A stretch of DNA of 64,000 nt from an uncultured Ferrimonas sp. (GCF_947489035.1 NZ_CANLCI010000010.1:62001-126000), one strand, 5' to 3'. Positions 52,017 through 61,132 are shown, counted from the stretch's first letter. Numbers and translations: made by a program. Notes: generated from the sequence alone by a model not told the origin.

Positions 52017-53059
52017 GTAAATTAAAAGCGGCGCAAGATTTTTCCGCCCAAGCGAATGACGATATCGCCCCGCCGAGCAAACCGATAGCCCCAGCCCAAG
52101 AGTGGCAGCAAGCGCAGTTTGAACAGCACCAGAGCGACGCCGAAGTGGTGGCTGCACCAACGGAGAAACGCTCTAAGTTGATGCGAGTCTTTGTGTTGGC
52201 GCTGCTGGCTTTGATCGTGGCAGAAAGCGGTTGGACGCTTTGGCAAGCGTGGCTCCGTGGCCCCATTTGGTTCGGGCTCTATGCTGCCGTGTTTACCGGT
52301 GCCATCGCACTGCTTGGGCGCCTGTGTTGGCGCGAGTTTATCCGTTTGCGTCAGCTCAAACGCAACCAGCGTCAGCGTCAAGCGGGGATCCGCATCAGCG
52401 ACAGCAGCCAAAGCGGCGAAGCGCAAGGGTTGCTGGATCAGATCAGCGCCACCACACCGGTGCCGTTTGCCGATGCCGTTAGCCATTGGCAGGCGTGTCG
52501 TCAGCCTCACCACAACGATGTCGAGCAGCTGCAACTGTATGAGCGCAATGTGTTGCAGCGCCAAGATGAGGCTGCTCAGCGCTGCATTTACCGGTACGCG
52601 GCGCAGTCCAGTTTGTTGTTGGCGGCAAGCCCAATGGCCAGCTTAGACATGGCACTGATGCTGTGGCGCAACCAAGCGATGCTGGATCAAATCGCTCGAA
52701 TTTATGGGGTTGAGCCGGGTTATTGGAGCCGCATCCGTTTGCTGCGGCAGATGCTTAATAACCTGCTGTTTGCTGGCGGTTCGCAGGTGGCGCTGGATCT
52801 TGGCACCCAGATGTTGTCGGCCGAGCTGACCGGTAAGTTGTCAGCCCGGGTTGCCCAAGGGTTAGGGGCTGGGCTATTAACGGCTCGGTTGGGTTATGCC
52901 GCCTGCGCGGAATGTCGGCCGTTGCCTTATCAAACCGAGTCCCGCCCGAGCTTAATGCAGGTGCAAGGCAAGCTGCTTGCTGAGTTAAAAAGCGTCAGCG
53001 CCGATGCCCTTAACAGCGCCCGAGCTCGGCAGCAACGTAACGAACAATTTACGGACTAG
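52013..53059 (+). CDS. ycjF: YcjF-like membrane protein (TIGR01620/DUF697)
   Basis: A 348-residue membrane protein with two close helices near residues 60-105 (VFVLALLALIVAESGWTLW and IWFGLYAAVFTGAIALL), a Gln/Arg-rich linker and a C-terminal DUF697-type domain (SLLLAASPMASLDMALMLWRNQAMLDQIARIYGV). ycjX-ycjF are paired in many gammaproteobacteria and belong to the Psp response in E. coli. The function is not known. Start overlaps the ycjX stop. Confidence 0.9.
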   Translation: MSKLKAAQDFSAQANDDIAPPSKPIAPAQEWQQAQFEQHQSDAEVVAAPTEKRSKLMRVFVLALLALIVAESGWTLWQAWLRGPIWFGLYAAVFTGAIALLGRLCWREFIRLRQLKRNQRQRQAGIRISDSSQSGEAQGLLDQISATTPVPFADAVSHWQACRQPHHNDVEQLQLYERNVLQRQDEAAQRCIYRYAAQSSLLLAASPMASLDMALMLWRNQAMLDQIARIYGVEPGYWSRIRLLRQMLNNLLFAGGSQVALDLGTQMLSAELTGKLSARVAQGLGAGLLTARLGYAACAECRPLPYQTESRPSLMQVQGKLLAELKSVSADALNSARARQQRNEQFTD

Positions 53060-53179
53060 CACGGGACTGATTATCTAAAGGGGATTCTCAGCCGCTGGCG
53101 TTGTCTTATGTTAGAGAATTGTTGCGTAGGCACGATTCATACTAAAACAACGCCGCGCCTTGATGAGGGGAGAAGCCCA

Positions 53180-54397
53180 ATGGATGCACCGAAGCAGCCG
53201 GAGACCAAAATGCACCCGGAAACCTGCGTGATCCACGGTGGTCATGTACGTGATAGTAGCGGTGCCTTAACCACGCCGTTGCTGCAAACCGCCACCTTCG
53301 CGTTTGAAGATTGTCGCACCGGTGGCGCGCGCTTTGCTGGTGAGCAGGCGGGCCCCATTTACACCCGCTTGGGTAACCCCACCACCAATGAACTGGAACG
53401 CCGCATTGCGCTGCTGGAAGGCAGTGAAGATGCGGTTGCCTTTGGCAGTGGCATGGGGGCGGTGTCTGCTGTGTTGCTGGGCATGCTCAGCGCTGGGGAT
53501 CACCTTATCGTGGCTGACAGCCTGTATGGTTGCTGCCACGCCCTTGCGACCGAGCAGCTGCCGCGTTATGGCATTGAAGTAACCGAAGTGGATTTTGCCC
53601 AGCCCCAACAAGTGGCGGCGGCCATTAAAGCCAACACCAAATTGATGCTGCTGGAATCCCCAGTAAACCCCCACCTGCAAGCGTACGATCTGGATGCCAT
53701 TGTGGCGATAGCGCAGGCGCAGCAAGTGCTTACTGTGGTGGATAACACCTTCATGACGCCGTTGTTGCAAAAGCCACTGAGCCATGGGGTCGACATCGTG
53801 TTGCACAGCGCCACCAAATACTTAAATGGCCACGGTGATGTGATTGCGGGCTTAGTGTGTGGCCGCAGCGAGTTAATGGAAGTGATGCGTAACCAGATCC
53901 GCAAGGACTTTGGGGCGGTGTTGTCGCCAAATGACGCCTGGTTGATTTTGCGCGGCATGAAAACCCTGGCGCTGCGAATGGAACGGCATTGTGCCAGCGC
54001 CTTAACGGTGGCGCGTTACTTACAGGCCCACCCCGCGGTCGCGGTTGTGCATTACCCCGGCTTGGAAAACCACATGGGCCACCACCTTATCGGCACTCAG
54101 ATGAAAGCCGGTGGTGGGGTTATGGCGTTAGAGCTTAATGGCGATTACGAAGACGCCTTAACGTTTGTTGATTCGTTATCGCTGTTTACCATCGCCGTCA
54201 GTTTGGGCGATCCCGAATCCTTAGTGCAGCACCCAGCTTCCATGACCCACGCCTGTTACGATCCCGACACCCGCCGTAAGGCTGGGATCAGTGATAACTT
54301 GGTGCGCTTGGCCATTGGCCTTGAGCATTGCGACGATCTGCTGGCGGATCTGGAGCAGGCGTTGTGCCACTGTTTCGCTAAGGAGACCCAGCAATGA
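53180..54397 (+). CDS. megL: Methionine gamma-lyase
   Basis: A 405-residue pyridoxal-phosphate enzyme of the Cys/Met metabolism family. It splits methionine into methanethiol, ammonia and 2-oxobutanoate. The PLP Lys is Lys213 in HSATKYLNGHGD. Cys118 in SLYGCCH corresponds to the active-site Cys that marks methionine gamma-lyases off from cystathionine gamma-lyases. YTRLGNPTTNELERRI and SLGDPESLVQHPASMTH are family blocks. ATG 53180 has GGGGAG at about nine bases. It overlaps the phhA start by four bases, so it is in one operon with phhAB, an unusual partner for phenylalanine hydroxylase. Confidence 0.88.
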   Translation: MDAPKQPETKMHPETCVIHGGHVRDSSGALTTPLLQTATFAFEDCRTGGARFAGEQAGPIYTRLGNPTTNELERRIALLEGSEDAVAFGSGMGAVSAVLLGMLSAGDHLIVADSLYGCCHALATEQLPRYGIEVTEVDFAQPQQVAAAIKANTKLMLLESPVNPHLQAYDLDAIVAIAQAQQVLTVVDNTFMTPLLQKPLSHGVDIVLHSATKYLNGHGDVIAGLVCGRSELMEVMRNQIRKDFGAVLSPNDAWLILRGMKTLALRMERHCASALTVARYLQAHPAVAVVHYPGLENHMGHHLIGTQMKAGGGVMALELNGDYEDALTFVDSLSLFTIAVSLGDPESLVQHPASMTHACYDPDTRRKAGISDNLVRLAIGLEHCDDLLADLEQALCHCFAKETQQ

Positions 54398-55185
54398 AAC
54401 AAGCGAAGTACCTAGCGCGGCAACCAAATCAAGATGGGGTGATTGATTACCCCGCCGAGGAACATCAGATCTGGGCCGAGTTATACCAGCGACAGATGGC
54501 CGTGATTGCAGGCCGTGCTTGCGATGAATACCTGCATGGGCTTGATATTTTAGGCTTGCCTAGCGATAGGATCCCGCAGCTGGCGGAAGTGGATAAGGTG
54601 CTATTGGCCACCACCGGCTGGCAAACGGCTCAGGTGCCGGCGTTGATATCATTCGAGCGTTTCTTCGAACTGCTGGCCACCAAGCGGTTTCCGGTGGCCA
54701 CTTTTATTCGCAGCAAAGAAGAGTTTGATTACCTGCAAGAGCCCGATATTTTTCACGAAGTGTTTGGCCACTGCCCATTACTAACGAACCCTGCCTTTGC
54801 CCACTTTACCCACACCTATGGCAAACTTGGGTTGGCAGCAACGCCTAAGCAACGGGTGTACTTAGCACGGCTGTATTGGTTTACGGTGGAGTTTGGCTTG
54901 GTGCAAACCGAACAGGGACTACGGATCTACGGCGGCGGCATTTTGTCTAGCCCGGGGGAAACGCAGTATGCCATGTCAGACAAACCGCAGATAAAGCCAA
55001 TGAAAGTGGCCGATGCCATGCGTACGCCGTACCGCATCGACATCATGCAGCCAATCTATTACGCCCTGAATAACATCGATCAGTTGTATGAACTGGCTGA
55101 ACTGGATCTGATGAGCATTGTCGCTCAGGCGCAACAACTGGGGTTGTTTGAACCGCAGTTCCCACCCAAACAACAAGCAAGTTAA
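54394..55185 (+). CDS. phhA: Phenylalanine 4-monooxygenase PhhA
   Basis: A 263-residue bacterial phenylalanine hydroxylase. It forms tyrosine from phenylalanine with oxygen and tetrahydropterin. The iron ligands are His121 and His126 (FHEVFGHCP) and Glu166 (WFTVEFGL). It lacks the regulatory domain of the animal enzyme, as usual in bacteria. It begins in the megL stop (ATGA) and is followed by phhB nine bases on, which recycles the pterin. Together with hpd, fahA and maiA it opens a complete breakdown route. Confidence 0.96.
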   Translation: MKQAKYLARQPNQDGVIDYPAEEHQIWAELYQRQMAVIAGRACDEYLHGLDILGLPSDRIPQLAEVDKVLLATTGWQTAQVPALISFERFFELLATKRFPVATFIRSKEEFDYLQEPDIFHEVFGHCPLLTNPAFAHFTHTYGKLGLAATPKQRVYLARLYWFTVEFGLVQTEQGLRIYGGGILSSPGETQYAMSDKPQIKPMKVADAMRTPYRIDIMQPIYYALNNIDQLYELAELDLMSIVAQAQQLGLFEPQFPPKQQAS

Positions 55186-55194
55186 GGAAAACCG

Positions 55195-55530
55195 ATGACC
55201 ACGTTAAACCAGATGAAGTGTGAAGCTTGCCAAGCTGGCGCCCCCCAAGTCAGCGAGCAAGAGTTGGCAGAGCTGATGAGTCAGCTGCCCGATTGGGCTG
55301 TGCCTGTGCGCGATGGTGTAATGCAGCTGGAACGGGTATACAAATTCAAAAATTTCAAGCAGGCATGGGCCTTTAGCAACAAAGTGGCCGAATTAGCCGA
55401 AGCTGAGTTTCATCATCCAGGCATTTTACTGGAGTGGGGCAAGGTCACCGTAACCTGGTGGACCCACGCCATCTCTGGGCTGCATAAGAACGATTTTATT
55501 ATGGCGGCCAAGACCGATCAGCAGCAGTAA
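55195..55530 (+). CDS. phhB: Pterin-4a-carbinolamine dehydratase PhhB
   Basis: A 111-residue dehydratase that regenerates the pterin cofactor of PhhA. The active-site motif is [22 protein letters not shown], with two adjacent His residues and a downstream His. Four Cys/Ala residues at the N-terminus ([10 protein letters not shown]) are common in the family. It ends the megL-phhA-phhB operon. Confidence 0.95.
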   Translation: MTTLNQMKCEACQAGAPQVSEQELAELMSQLPDWAVPVRDGVMQLERVYKFKNFKQAWAFSNKVAELAEAEFHHPGILLEWGKVTVTWWTHAISGLHKNDFIMAAKTDQQQ

Positions 55531-55582
55531 CAACGCCGTAAGGGCGGGCTAGATCCCATTGCTTTTTTGGTGTTTTAAACGG

Positions 55583-55607
55583 AGTCGGCATTATTGCCGA
55601 CTTTTTT
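55583..55607 (+). terminator. Terminator of megL-phhAB
   Basis: AGTCGGCA (55583-55590), loop TTAT, TGCCGACT (55595-55602) and further T residues. It lies 52 bases past phhB. Confidence 0.85.
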
Positions 55608-55626
55608 GATCAACTTAGCACTATGA

Positions 55627-55644
55627 TGTACAGCAATTTTTACA
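55627..55644. promoter_or_regulatory. TyrR box upstream of tyrR
   Basis: TGTACA-GCAATT-TTTACA matches the strong TyrR consensus TGTAAA-N6-TTTACA at 11 of 12 positions. It is 55 bases before the tyrR start, so TyrR probably controls its own gene, as in E. coli. Confidence 0.75.
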
Positions 55645-55698
55645 GTATTATCCGCCTGACCGCTCTTAATAAACAGATCAAAATAAAAGGAAGAGCTG

Positions 55699-57249
55699 AT
55701 GCGGATGCGAGTAAGTTGCCAAGACCGAGTTGGTTTGGCGCGGGAAATTCTGGAAGCGCTAGAACAATTTAGCATTAACATTAACGCCATCGATGCGGGC
55801 AGCAAGGGCTACGTGTACTTGCAGATCCCCGCACCATCATTTGACCAGCTGCAAGAGCTGATGCCGATGTTGCGTAAAATTCCCAATGTAACCGATGTGC
55901 GCACTGTGCCTTACATGCCCTCAGAGCGTGAGCACTATGCCATGGAGGTGTTGCTGAAAACCCTGCCTGATCCGATCCTATCCATCGATTTAAAAGGCAA
56001 CTTGGCCACCGCGAATGTGTCGGCGTTGGCCGTATTGGGCAGTGAATTAAACGAAGTACTGGATCAGCCAGCGGGCAACTTTATCCACGGTTTTTCGTTC
56101 CAACGCTGGCTAACCGGCGACACGGTATTACCGCAAGCCACCAAGGTAACCATTAACGGCAGCCAGTTCTTAGCCGAGATGTTGCCGATTGATCTGCCTG
56201 ACGAAGAGGGCACCAGCATCTTAGCGGGTGCCATGATCCAACTAAAATCCCCCGCCCGCGTTGGCAAACAGTTTAAGGCCCTGCGTAAGCAAAGCAGCGG
56301 CTTTGAAACCATGATCGCCGACAGCGACCGCATGAAACATCTGTTGGATGAAGCCGCCCGAATGGCGCAGCTGGAAGCGCCGCTGCTGATCCTAGGGGAA
56401 ACCGGCACCGGCAAAGAACAATTGGCACGAGCTTGCCATCAGGCCAGTTTGCGCCGTGATAAAGGCTTTGTGGTGATCAACTGCGCCTCTTTGCCAGACA
56501 ATGTGGCCGAAAGCGAACTGTTTGGTCTGGCTGCCAGCCCCGGCGAAGTGGTTAAGCGCGGCGTGATTGAACAGGCCGATGGCGGCACCGTATTCTTGGA
56601 TGAAGTGGCCGACATGACCCCAGCGTTGCAAGTGAAATTGCTGCGGTTGATTCAAGATGGCTACTTCCGCCGTGTGGGTGATGACACTGAAATTAAAGTG
56701 GATATACGCATTATCTGCGCCAGCCAAAAGGACCTGTCCGAGCTCTGCCAGAAGGGCGAGTTCCGTGAAGATCTGTACTACCGCATTAACGTACTGAATC
56801 TGCATTTGCCGCCGCTGCGAGAGCGCAAAGCCGACATCGTACCGCTGGCAGAGCTGTTTATGGAGCACTACAGCCAGCAGCTATCCAGCCCGTTGCGCCA
56901 GTTGTCGTCGGATTGCCGCGACTACATGCGGAATTACGCTTGGCCGGGCAACGTCCGCCAGCTTAAAAACGCCATTTTCCGTGCGGTGTCGATGGCGGAT
57001 GAACGCGGTGAATTAACCCCAGAACAGCTGCGGTTGCCATCGTGGAGCGAAGGCTTTGGTTACTTTGACCAAGAATTTGAAGGCAGCTTGGATCAGGCGG
57101 TGAAACAGTTTGAAGCCAACCTGTTGCGCCGACTTTACCCGGCTTATCCGTCAACTCGGCAGCTGGCTCGTAAGCTTGGGGTGTCGCACACCGCCATTGC
57201 TAACAAGCTGCGGGAGTATCGTATAGGGAAACAGCGAAGTAGTAGCTAA
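55699..57249 (+). CDS. tyrR: Aromatic-amino-acid regulator TyrR
   Basis: A 516-residue regulator that responds to tyrosine, phenylalanine and tryptophan. Order: ACT domain (residues 1-75), PAS domain (78-190), AAA+ domain with P-loop GETGTGKEQ (about 232-240) and a C-terminal Fis-type HTH (TRQLARKLGVSHTAIANKLREYRIG). The GAFTGA loop for sigma-54 contact is replaced by GLAASPGE, as in TyrR/PhhR-type proteins that act at sigma-70 promoters. MPSEREH in the ACT-PAS junction is the same as in E. coli. AAGGAAGAG precedes the ATG. It lies between the phh operon and hpd-fahA-maiA, its likely targets. Confidence 0.96.
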   Translation: MRMRVSCQDRVGLAREILEALEQFSININAIDAGSKGYVYLQIPAPSFDQLQELMPMLRKIPNVTDVRTVPYMPSEREHYAMEVLLKTLPDPILSIDLKGNLATANVSALAVLGSELNEVLDQPAGNFIHGFSFQRWLTGDTVLPQATKVTINGSQFLAEMLPIDLPDEEGTSILAGAMIQLKSPARVGKQFKALRKQSSGFETMIADSDRMKHLLDEAARMAQLEAPLLILGETGTGKEQLARACHQASLRRDKGFVVINCASLPDNVAESELFGLAASPGEVVKRGVIEQADGGTVFLDEVADMTPALQVKLLRLIQDGYFRRVGDDTEIKVDIRIICASQKDLSELCQKGEFREDLYYRINVLNLHLPPLRERKADIVPLAELFMEHYSQQLSSPLRQLSSDCRDYMRNYAWPGNVRQLKNAIFRAVSMADERGELTPEQLRLPSWSEGFGYFDQEFEGSLDQAVKQFEANLLRRLYPAYPSTRQLARKLGVSHTAIANKLREYRIGKQRSSS

Positions 57250-57260
57250 GCTTATGAAAA

Positions 57261-57305
57261 AAAAGGGGTTGTTGCCGTCTGTAAAGAGAGGGTGACAACC
57301 CTTTT
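57261..57305 (+). terminator. Terminator-like hairpin after tyrR
   Basis: AAAAGGGGTTGT (57261-57272) pairs with ACAACCCTTTT (57295-57305) with one bulged G and four T residues. The TyrR box lies in its loop and right arm. Confidence 0.45.
57280..57297. promoter_or_regulatory. TyrR box upstream of hpd
   Basis: TGTAAA-GAGAGG-GTGACA matches TGTAAA-N6-TTTACA at 10 of 12 positions, 122 bases before hpd. It suggests TyrR control of the tyrosine-breakdown operon. Confidence 0.55.
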
Positions 57306-57320
57306 GCATAACAACCAAAA

Positions 57321-57336
57321 CGTGATCAGGGTCACG
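57321..57336. promoter_or_regulatory. CRP-like site upstream of hpd
   Basis: CGTGATCAGGGTCACG keeps the GTGA-N6-TCAC core of the CRP consensus and is a palindrome, but lacks the outer T/A. Placed about 85 bases before hpd; carbon control of aromatic breakdown would be sensible. Confidence 0.4.
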
Positions 57337-57418
57337 TTGTTTATTGTCTAAGCAAAGTGCGGTAAACCAAGGTCATCGGCGTGAATGTCTCGCGCACAAA
57401 TGATTATGGAGAGCCCCT

Positions 57419-58492
57419 GTGACCCAAGCCAACCCAGATTGGAACCCACTTGCCACCAACGGTTTTGAGTTCGTTGAGTACACCGCCCCAGACTCAGCCG
57501 GCATTGACGCCCTGAAAAACCTGTTCAGCCATTTAGGCTTTGCTGAAGTGGCGAAACACCGCAGCAAAGAGGCGTGGTTATATCGTCAAGGCGACATCAA
57601 CTTCATCATCAACGCACAGCCGCACTCTCAAGCGGCAGAATTTGCTCAGCTGCACGGCCCAAGTGTCTGTGGCATGGCATGGCGCGTAGCGGATTCAGCC
57701 AAAGCGTTTCAGCATGCACTGGACAATGGCGCCACTGCCTTTGCGGGCAACATTGGCCCAATGGAGCTGAACATCCCTGCGGTGCAGGGCATTGGCGAGT
57801 CCACCTTGTACTTTGTTGACCGCTACGGCGAGCGCTCAATCTACGACGTTGATTTCATCTTCTACCACGATTACAAGCAGCGCTTGGCGGATAAAGACAC
57901 CGGCCTGTATGAGATCGATCACCTGACCCACAACGTGTTCCAAGGCAACATGAATAAATGGGCTGGGTTCTACGAGAACATCGGTAACTTCCGCGAGATC
58001 CGTTACTTTGATATTGAAGGCAAGCTAACCGGTTTGGTTAGCCGCGCCATGACCGGCCCTTGCGGTAAAATTCGCATCCCAATCAATGAATCGTCTGACG
58101 ACAAGAGCCAGATTGAAGAGTACTTGCGTGAGTACAAGGGCGAAGGCATTCAACACATTGCGTTGACCACCGATAACATCTACCAAACGGTACGCGACCT
58201 GCGCGCTGGTGGCATGGAATTTATGCCAACCCCAGACACCTATTACGGCAAAGTGGACGAACGCGTTGCTGGTCACGGTGAAGACTTAGACGCCATGCGC
58301 GAACTGCAGATCTTGGTTGATGGCGCCCCAACCAAAGATGGAATTTTGCTGCAGATCTTCACTCAAACCGTGATCGGCCCAGTGTTCTTCGAGATCATTC
58401 AGCGTAAAGGTAATGAAGGCTTCGGCGAAGGTAACTTCAAGGCGTTGTTCGAATCAATTGAAGAAGATCAGATCCGTCGTGGTGTGATTTAA
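57419..58492 (+). CDS. hpd: 4-Hydroxyphenylpyruvate dioxygenase
   Basis: A 357-residue Fe(II) dioxygenase that makes homogentisate from 4-hydroxyphenylpyruvate. The iron ligands are His168 (EIDHLTHN), His246 (GEGIQHIAL) and Glu325 (VFFEIIQRKG). The start is GTG at 57419 with GGAGAG five bases upstream; no ATG fits. No homogentisate dioxygenase (hmgA) gene is seen in the window, though fahA and maiA, which act after it, follow at once. First gene of hpd-fahA-maiA. Confidence 0.95.
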   Translation: MTQANPDWNPLATNGFEFVEYTAPDSAGIDALKNLFSHLGFAEVAKHRSKEAWLYRQGDINFIINAQPHSQAAEFAQLHGPSVCGMAWRVADSAKAFQHALDNGATAFAGNIGPMELNIPAVQGIGESTLYFVDRYGERSIYDVDFIFYHDYKQRLADKDTGLYEIDHLTHNVFQGNMNKWAGFYENIGNFREIRYFDIEGKLTGLVSRAMTGPCGKIRIPINESSDDKSQIEEYLREYKGEGIQHIALTTDNIYQTVRDLRAGGMEFMPTPDTYYGKVDERVAGHGEDLDAMRELQILVDGAPTKDGILLQIFTQTVIGPVFFEIIQRKGNEGFGEGNFKALFESIEEDQIRRGVI

Positions 58493-58516
58493 GCTGGTTA
58501 TTCAAGGAAGTTATAG

Positions 58517-59503
58517 ATGAAATTAGCAACATTACATAACGGCAGCCGCGATGGGCAGCTGGTGGTCGTTAGCCGCGATTTAAGCCAAGCGGTGAGCGTA
58601 GCCAATATCGTTACCACCCTGCAGCAAGCGTTGGATGATTGGAGCAACATTGCCCCGAAATTGGAGCAGGTGTCTCAGCAGTTGAACGGTGGTGAGCTGA
58701 GCGAAGCGATGCCATTTACCGAACACGGCTGTTTGTCACCGCTGCCGCGTGCGTATCAGTGGGCCGATGGTTCCGCCTACGTCAATCACGTTGAGCTGGT
58801 GCGAAAGGCACGGGGTGCCGAGATGCCAGCCAGTTTCTGGACCGATCCGCTGATGTACCAAGGTGGCTCAGATACGTTCTTAGCACCAAAGCAAGACATC
58901 GAAATGGCCAGCACCGAATGGGGCGTGGATTTTGAATCTGAGATCGCCATTATCACCGACGACGTGGCCATGGGCGTGAGCGATGCCGATGCCGCAGATC
59001 ACATTAAGCTGTTGATGCTGGTGAACGACGTCTCATTGCGTAACTTGATCCCCGGTGAGCTGGCGAAAGGGTTTGGTTTTTACCAATCTAAGCCATCCAG
59101 CGCCTTTTCCCCGGTGGCGGTTACCCCAGATGAACTCGGTGAACATTGGCGTGATGGCAAAGTACACCTGCCGCTGATGACCCACCTAAACGACCGCCTG
59201 TTTGGCCAGCCCAACGCTGGCGTCGACATGACCTTTAATTTCCCTACCTTGGTGGCTCATGCCGCGAAAACGCGCCCGTTGGGCGCGGGTTGCGTTATCG
59301 GTTCGGGCACGGTTTCAAACTACGATCGCAGCGCCGGATCTTCTTGCTTAGCAGAGCAGCGGATGTTGGAGATCATCGCCGATGGCAAGCCGTCTACGCC
59401 GTTCATGCAATACGGAGATTCCGTTAAAATTGAAATGGTTGCTGATGGACAGTCTATATTTGGATCGATTGAGCAGAAATTAGTCGGCTATATGGAAGGG
59501 TAA
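58517..59503 (+). CDS. fahA: Fumarylacetoacetate hydrolase
   Basis: A 328-residue hydrolase that splits fumarylacetoacetate into fumarate and acetoacetate, the last step. It has the FAH fold with the metal-binding acidic residues in WGVDFESEIAIITDD and the block GFGFYQSKPSSAFSPVAVTP. It belongs to the bacterial short form (about 330 residues). It lies 24 bases after hpd and its stop directly abuts the maiA start. Confidence 0.94.
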   Translation: MKLATLHNGSRDGQLVVVSRDLSQAVSVANIVTTLQQALDDWSNIAPKLEQVSQQLNGGELSEAMPFTEHGCLSPLPRAYQWADGSAYVNHVELVRKARGAEMPASFWTDPLMYQGGSDTFLAPKQDIEMASTEWGVDFESEIAIITDDVAMGVSDADAADHIKLLMLVNDVSLRNLIPGELAKGFGFYQSKPSSAFSPVAVTPDELGEHWRDGKVHLPLMTHLNDRLFGQPNAGVDMTFNFPTLVAHAAKTRPLGAGCVIGSGTVSNYDRSAGSSCLAEQRMLEIIADGKPSTPFMQYGDSVKIEMVADGQSIFGSIEQKLVGYMEG

Positions 59504-60148
59504 ATGATCAAACTGTATGGGTATTGGCGTTCCAGCGCTGCGTATCGAGTAAGAATTGCTTGCCATCACAAAGGCTTAGCCTTTGAGAACATCTCCGTTA
59601 ACCTGGTTAATGCCGGTGGCGAACAATTTTTGCCCGGTTACACGGTGCTCAACCCCAATAAACTGGTGCCGACCTTAGTGGATGGTGATCGGATCTTGAA
59701 TCAATCGCTGGCCATTATTGAGTATCTGGATGACGCCTACCCAGACAAACCGTTGTTGCCAGAGCGCGCGTTCGATCGCGCTCAGGTGCGGGCGTTATCG
59801 CAGAATATAGCGGTGGATTGTCATCCGCTCAATAACTTGCGGGTACTGAAATACCTCAGCAACGAGCTAAAAGTGGATGATGCCGCCAAAGCGAAATGGT
59901 ACAGCCACTGGATTGAGCAGGCGTTTGCTGGGTTAGAGCTACAGTTGCAGCACACCTCGGGGCTATACTGCTTTGGTGATCAGATCACCATGGCGGATCT
60001 GTGCTTAATTCCACAGGTGTACAACGCGGAACGCTTTAATGTGTCGTTGCAGCAGTACCCGCTGATCCGCGGCATTACGGAACGCTGCCGTACTCTGCCA
60101 GCGTTTGGGTTGGCTCAGCCAGAATTGCAGCCGGATGCGGTGTTGTAA
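59504..60148 (+). CDS. maiA: Maleylacetoacetate isomerase
   Basis: A 214-residue zeta-class glutathione-S-transferase that converts maleylacetoacetate to fumarylacetoacetate. The glutathione site SSAAYRVRIA (zeta motif SSxxxRVRIAL) is at residues 10-19, and NPNKLVPTLVDGD, NQSLAIIEYLDD follow. The start abuts the fahA stop. It ends with a bidirectional terminator. Confidence 0.94.
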   Translation: MIKLYGYWRSSAAYRVRIACHHKGLAFENISVNLVNAGGEQFLPGYTVLNPNKLVPTLVDGDRILNQSLAIIEYLDDAYPDKPLLPERAFDRAQVRALSQNIAVDCHPLNNLRVLKYLSNELKVDDAAKAKWYSHWIEQAFAGLELQLQHTSGLYCFGDQITMADLCLIPQVYNAERFNVSLQQYPLIRGITERCRTLPAFGLAQPELQPDAVL

Positions 60149-60209
60149 CGGTGGCATTGAGTTGCAGGCTTACTCGCTAAGGCATGAGCCCATACAACAG
60201 ATAACCCAA

Positions 60210-60240
60210 TAACAAGGGCAGCCATTGGCTGCCCTTGTTA
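60210..60240. terminator. Bidirectional terminator between maiA and the LysR gene
   Basis: TAACAAGGGCAGCC (60210-60223), loop ATT, GGCTGCCCTTGTTA (60227-60240), a perfect 14-bp stem. It serves both convergent genes. Confidence 0.85.
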
Positions 60241-60256
60241 ATTTCTGCCGGGTACG

Positions 60257-61132
60257 TTAATCGTTCTTCTGTTCCATCAGGAAGTCCAAGAAGGTGCGAT
60301 CCGCTTGGGTTAGGGCGCGACCGCTTTTCCAGCCAACGTGCAGATCCATGTGGATTGGCTCTTTAAATGGCAGCGCTTTGATTTCGGGATCGCTGTCCAC
60401 CACCATTTTCAGCACCGTGGTGATCGCAAAACCTTGGCGCACGATAGAGCGGATCAGCTCAATCAAGTTAGTCTCAAAGGCAATTTCTGGCTTAAAGCCG
60501 CCGTTTTGGGCGATTTCATGCACCAGTTCGCGATGGTAATAGCCCCGTTTAAACATCACCAGTTCGTGCTGGAAAAACTCTTCCCAAGTGATCTCATCCT
60601 GAGAAGAGAGTGGGTGTTCGTAGCCAACGGCAGTAACCATTTCAGCGCGGGTCAGCGGCACGGTTTCCAGTCCAAAGGATTCGCCATCTTCAGCAATGAT
60701 GCCGATATCCACTTCATCCCGCTCTAACATGCCGCGGATCTCGCCGGTGCCGGCTTCCACCATCGACAGTTTGAGATCGGGGTAGCGATGGTGAAATGCC
60801 ATCAGCAGCGCGGGAAAGTAGTAGGAACCGATCATGCCCGGCAAGGCGATCCGCACTTCGCCACGATCGAGATCGCGCAGTCGCGCCATCGCTTGGGTGG
60901 CTTGCTCTACCCGCTGCAAAATGGCTTGGGCGTGGGGCAACAGTTCACGGCCCTCGGCGGTCAGTTGCACCCGCTTGTCTTGCCGATGCAGCAACACCAA
61001 GCCGAGATCCTTCTCCAGCTTTTTAATGGCGGTGCTGACAGCGGGCTGGGCAACTCCTAAAACTTTGGCTGCACGGGTAAAGCTGGCGTGCTCAGCCACC
61101 ATAACGAAATTGCGTAATTGACGAAGATCCAT
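60257..61132 (-). CDS. LysR-family regulator
   Basis: A 291-residue LysR-type regulator. The HTH lies in residues 1-60 (FVMVAEHASFTRAAKVLGVAQPAVSTAIKKLEKDLG), and the co-inducer domain contains GYYHREL and LVSKAIS-like blocks of the CynR/CbbR type. It is convergent with maiA and oriented the same way as the MFS gene, whose stop lies about 93 bases upstream; a target is not evident. Confidence 0.9.
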   Translation of the reverse strand: MDLRQLRNFVMVAEHASFTRAAKVLGVAQPAVSTAIKKLEKDLGLVLLHRQDKRVQLTAEGRELLPHAQAILQRVEQATQAMARLRDLDRGEVRIALPGMIGSYYFPALLMAFHHRYPDLKLSMVEAGTGEIRGMLERDEVDIGIIAEDGESFGLETVPLTRAEMVTAVGYEHPLSSQDEITWEEFFQHELVMFKRGYYHRELVHEIAQNGGFKPEIAFETNLIELIRSIVRQGFAITTVLKMVVDSDPEIKALPFKEPIHMDLHVGWKSGRALTQADRTFLDFLMEQKND

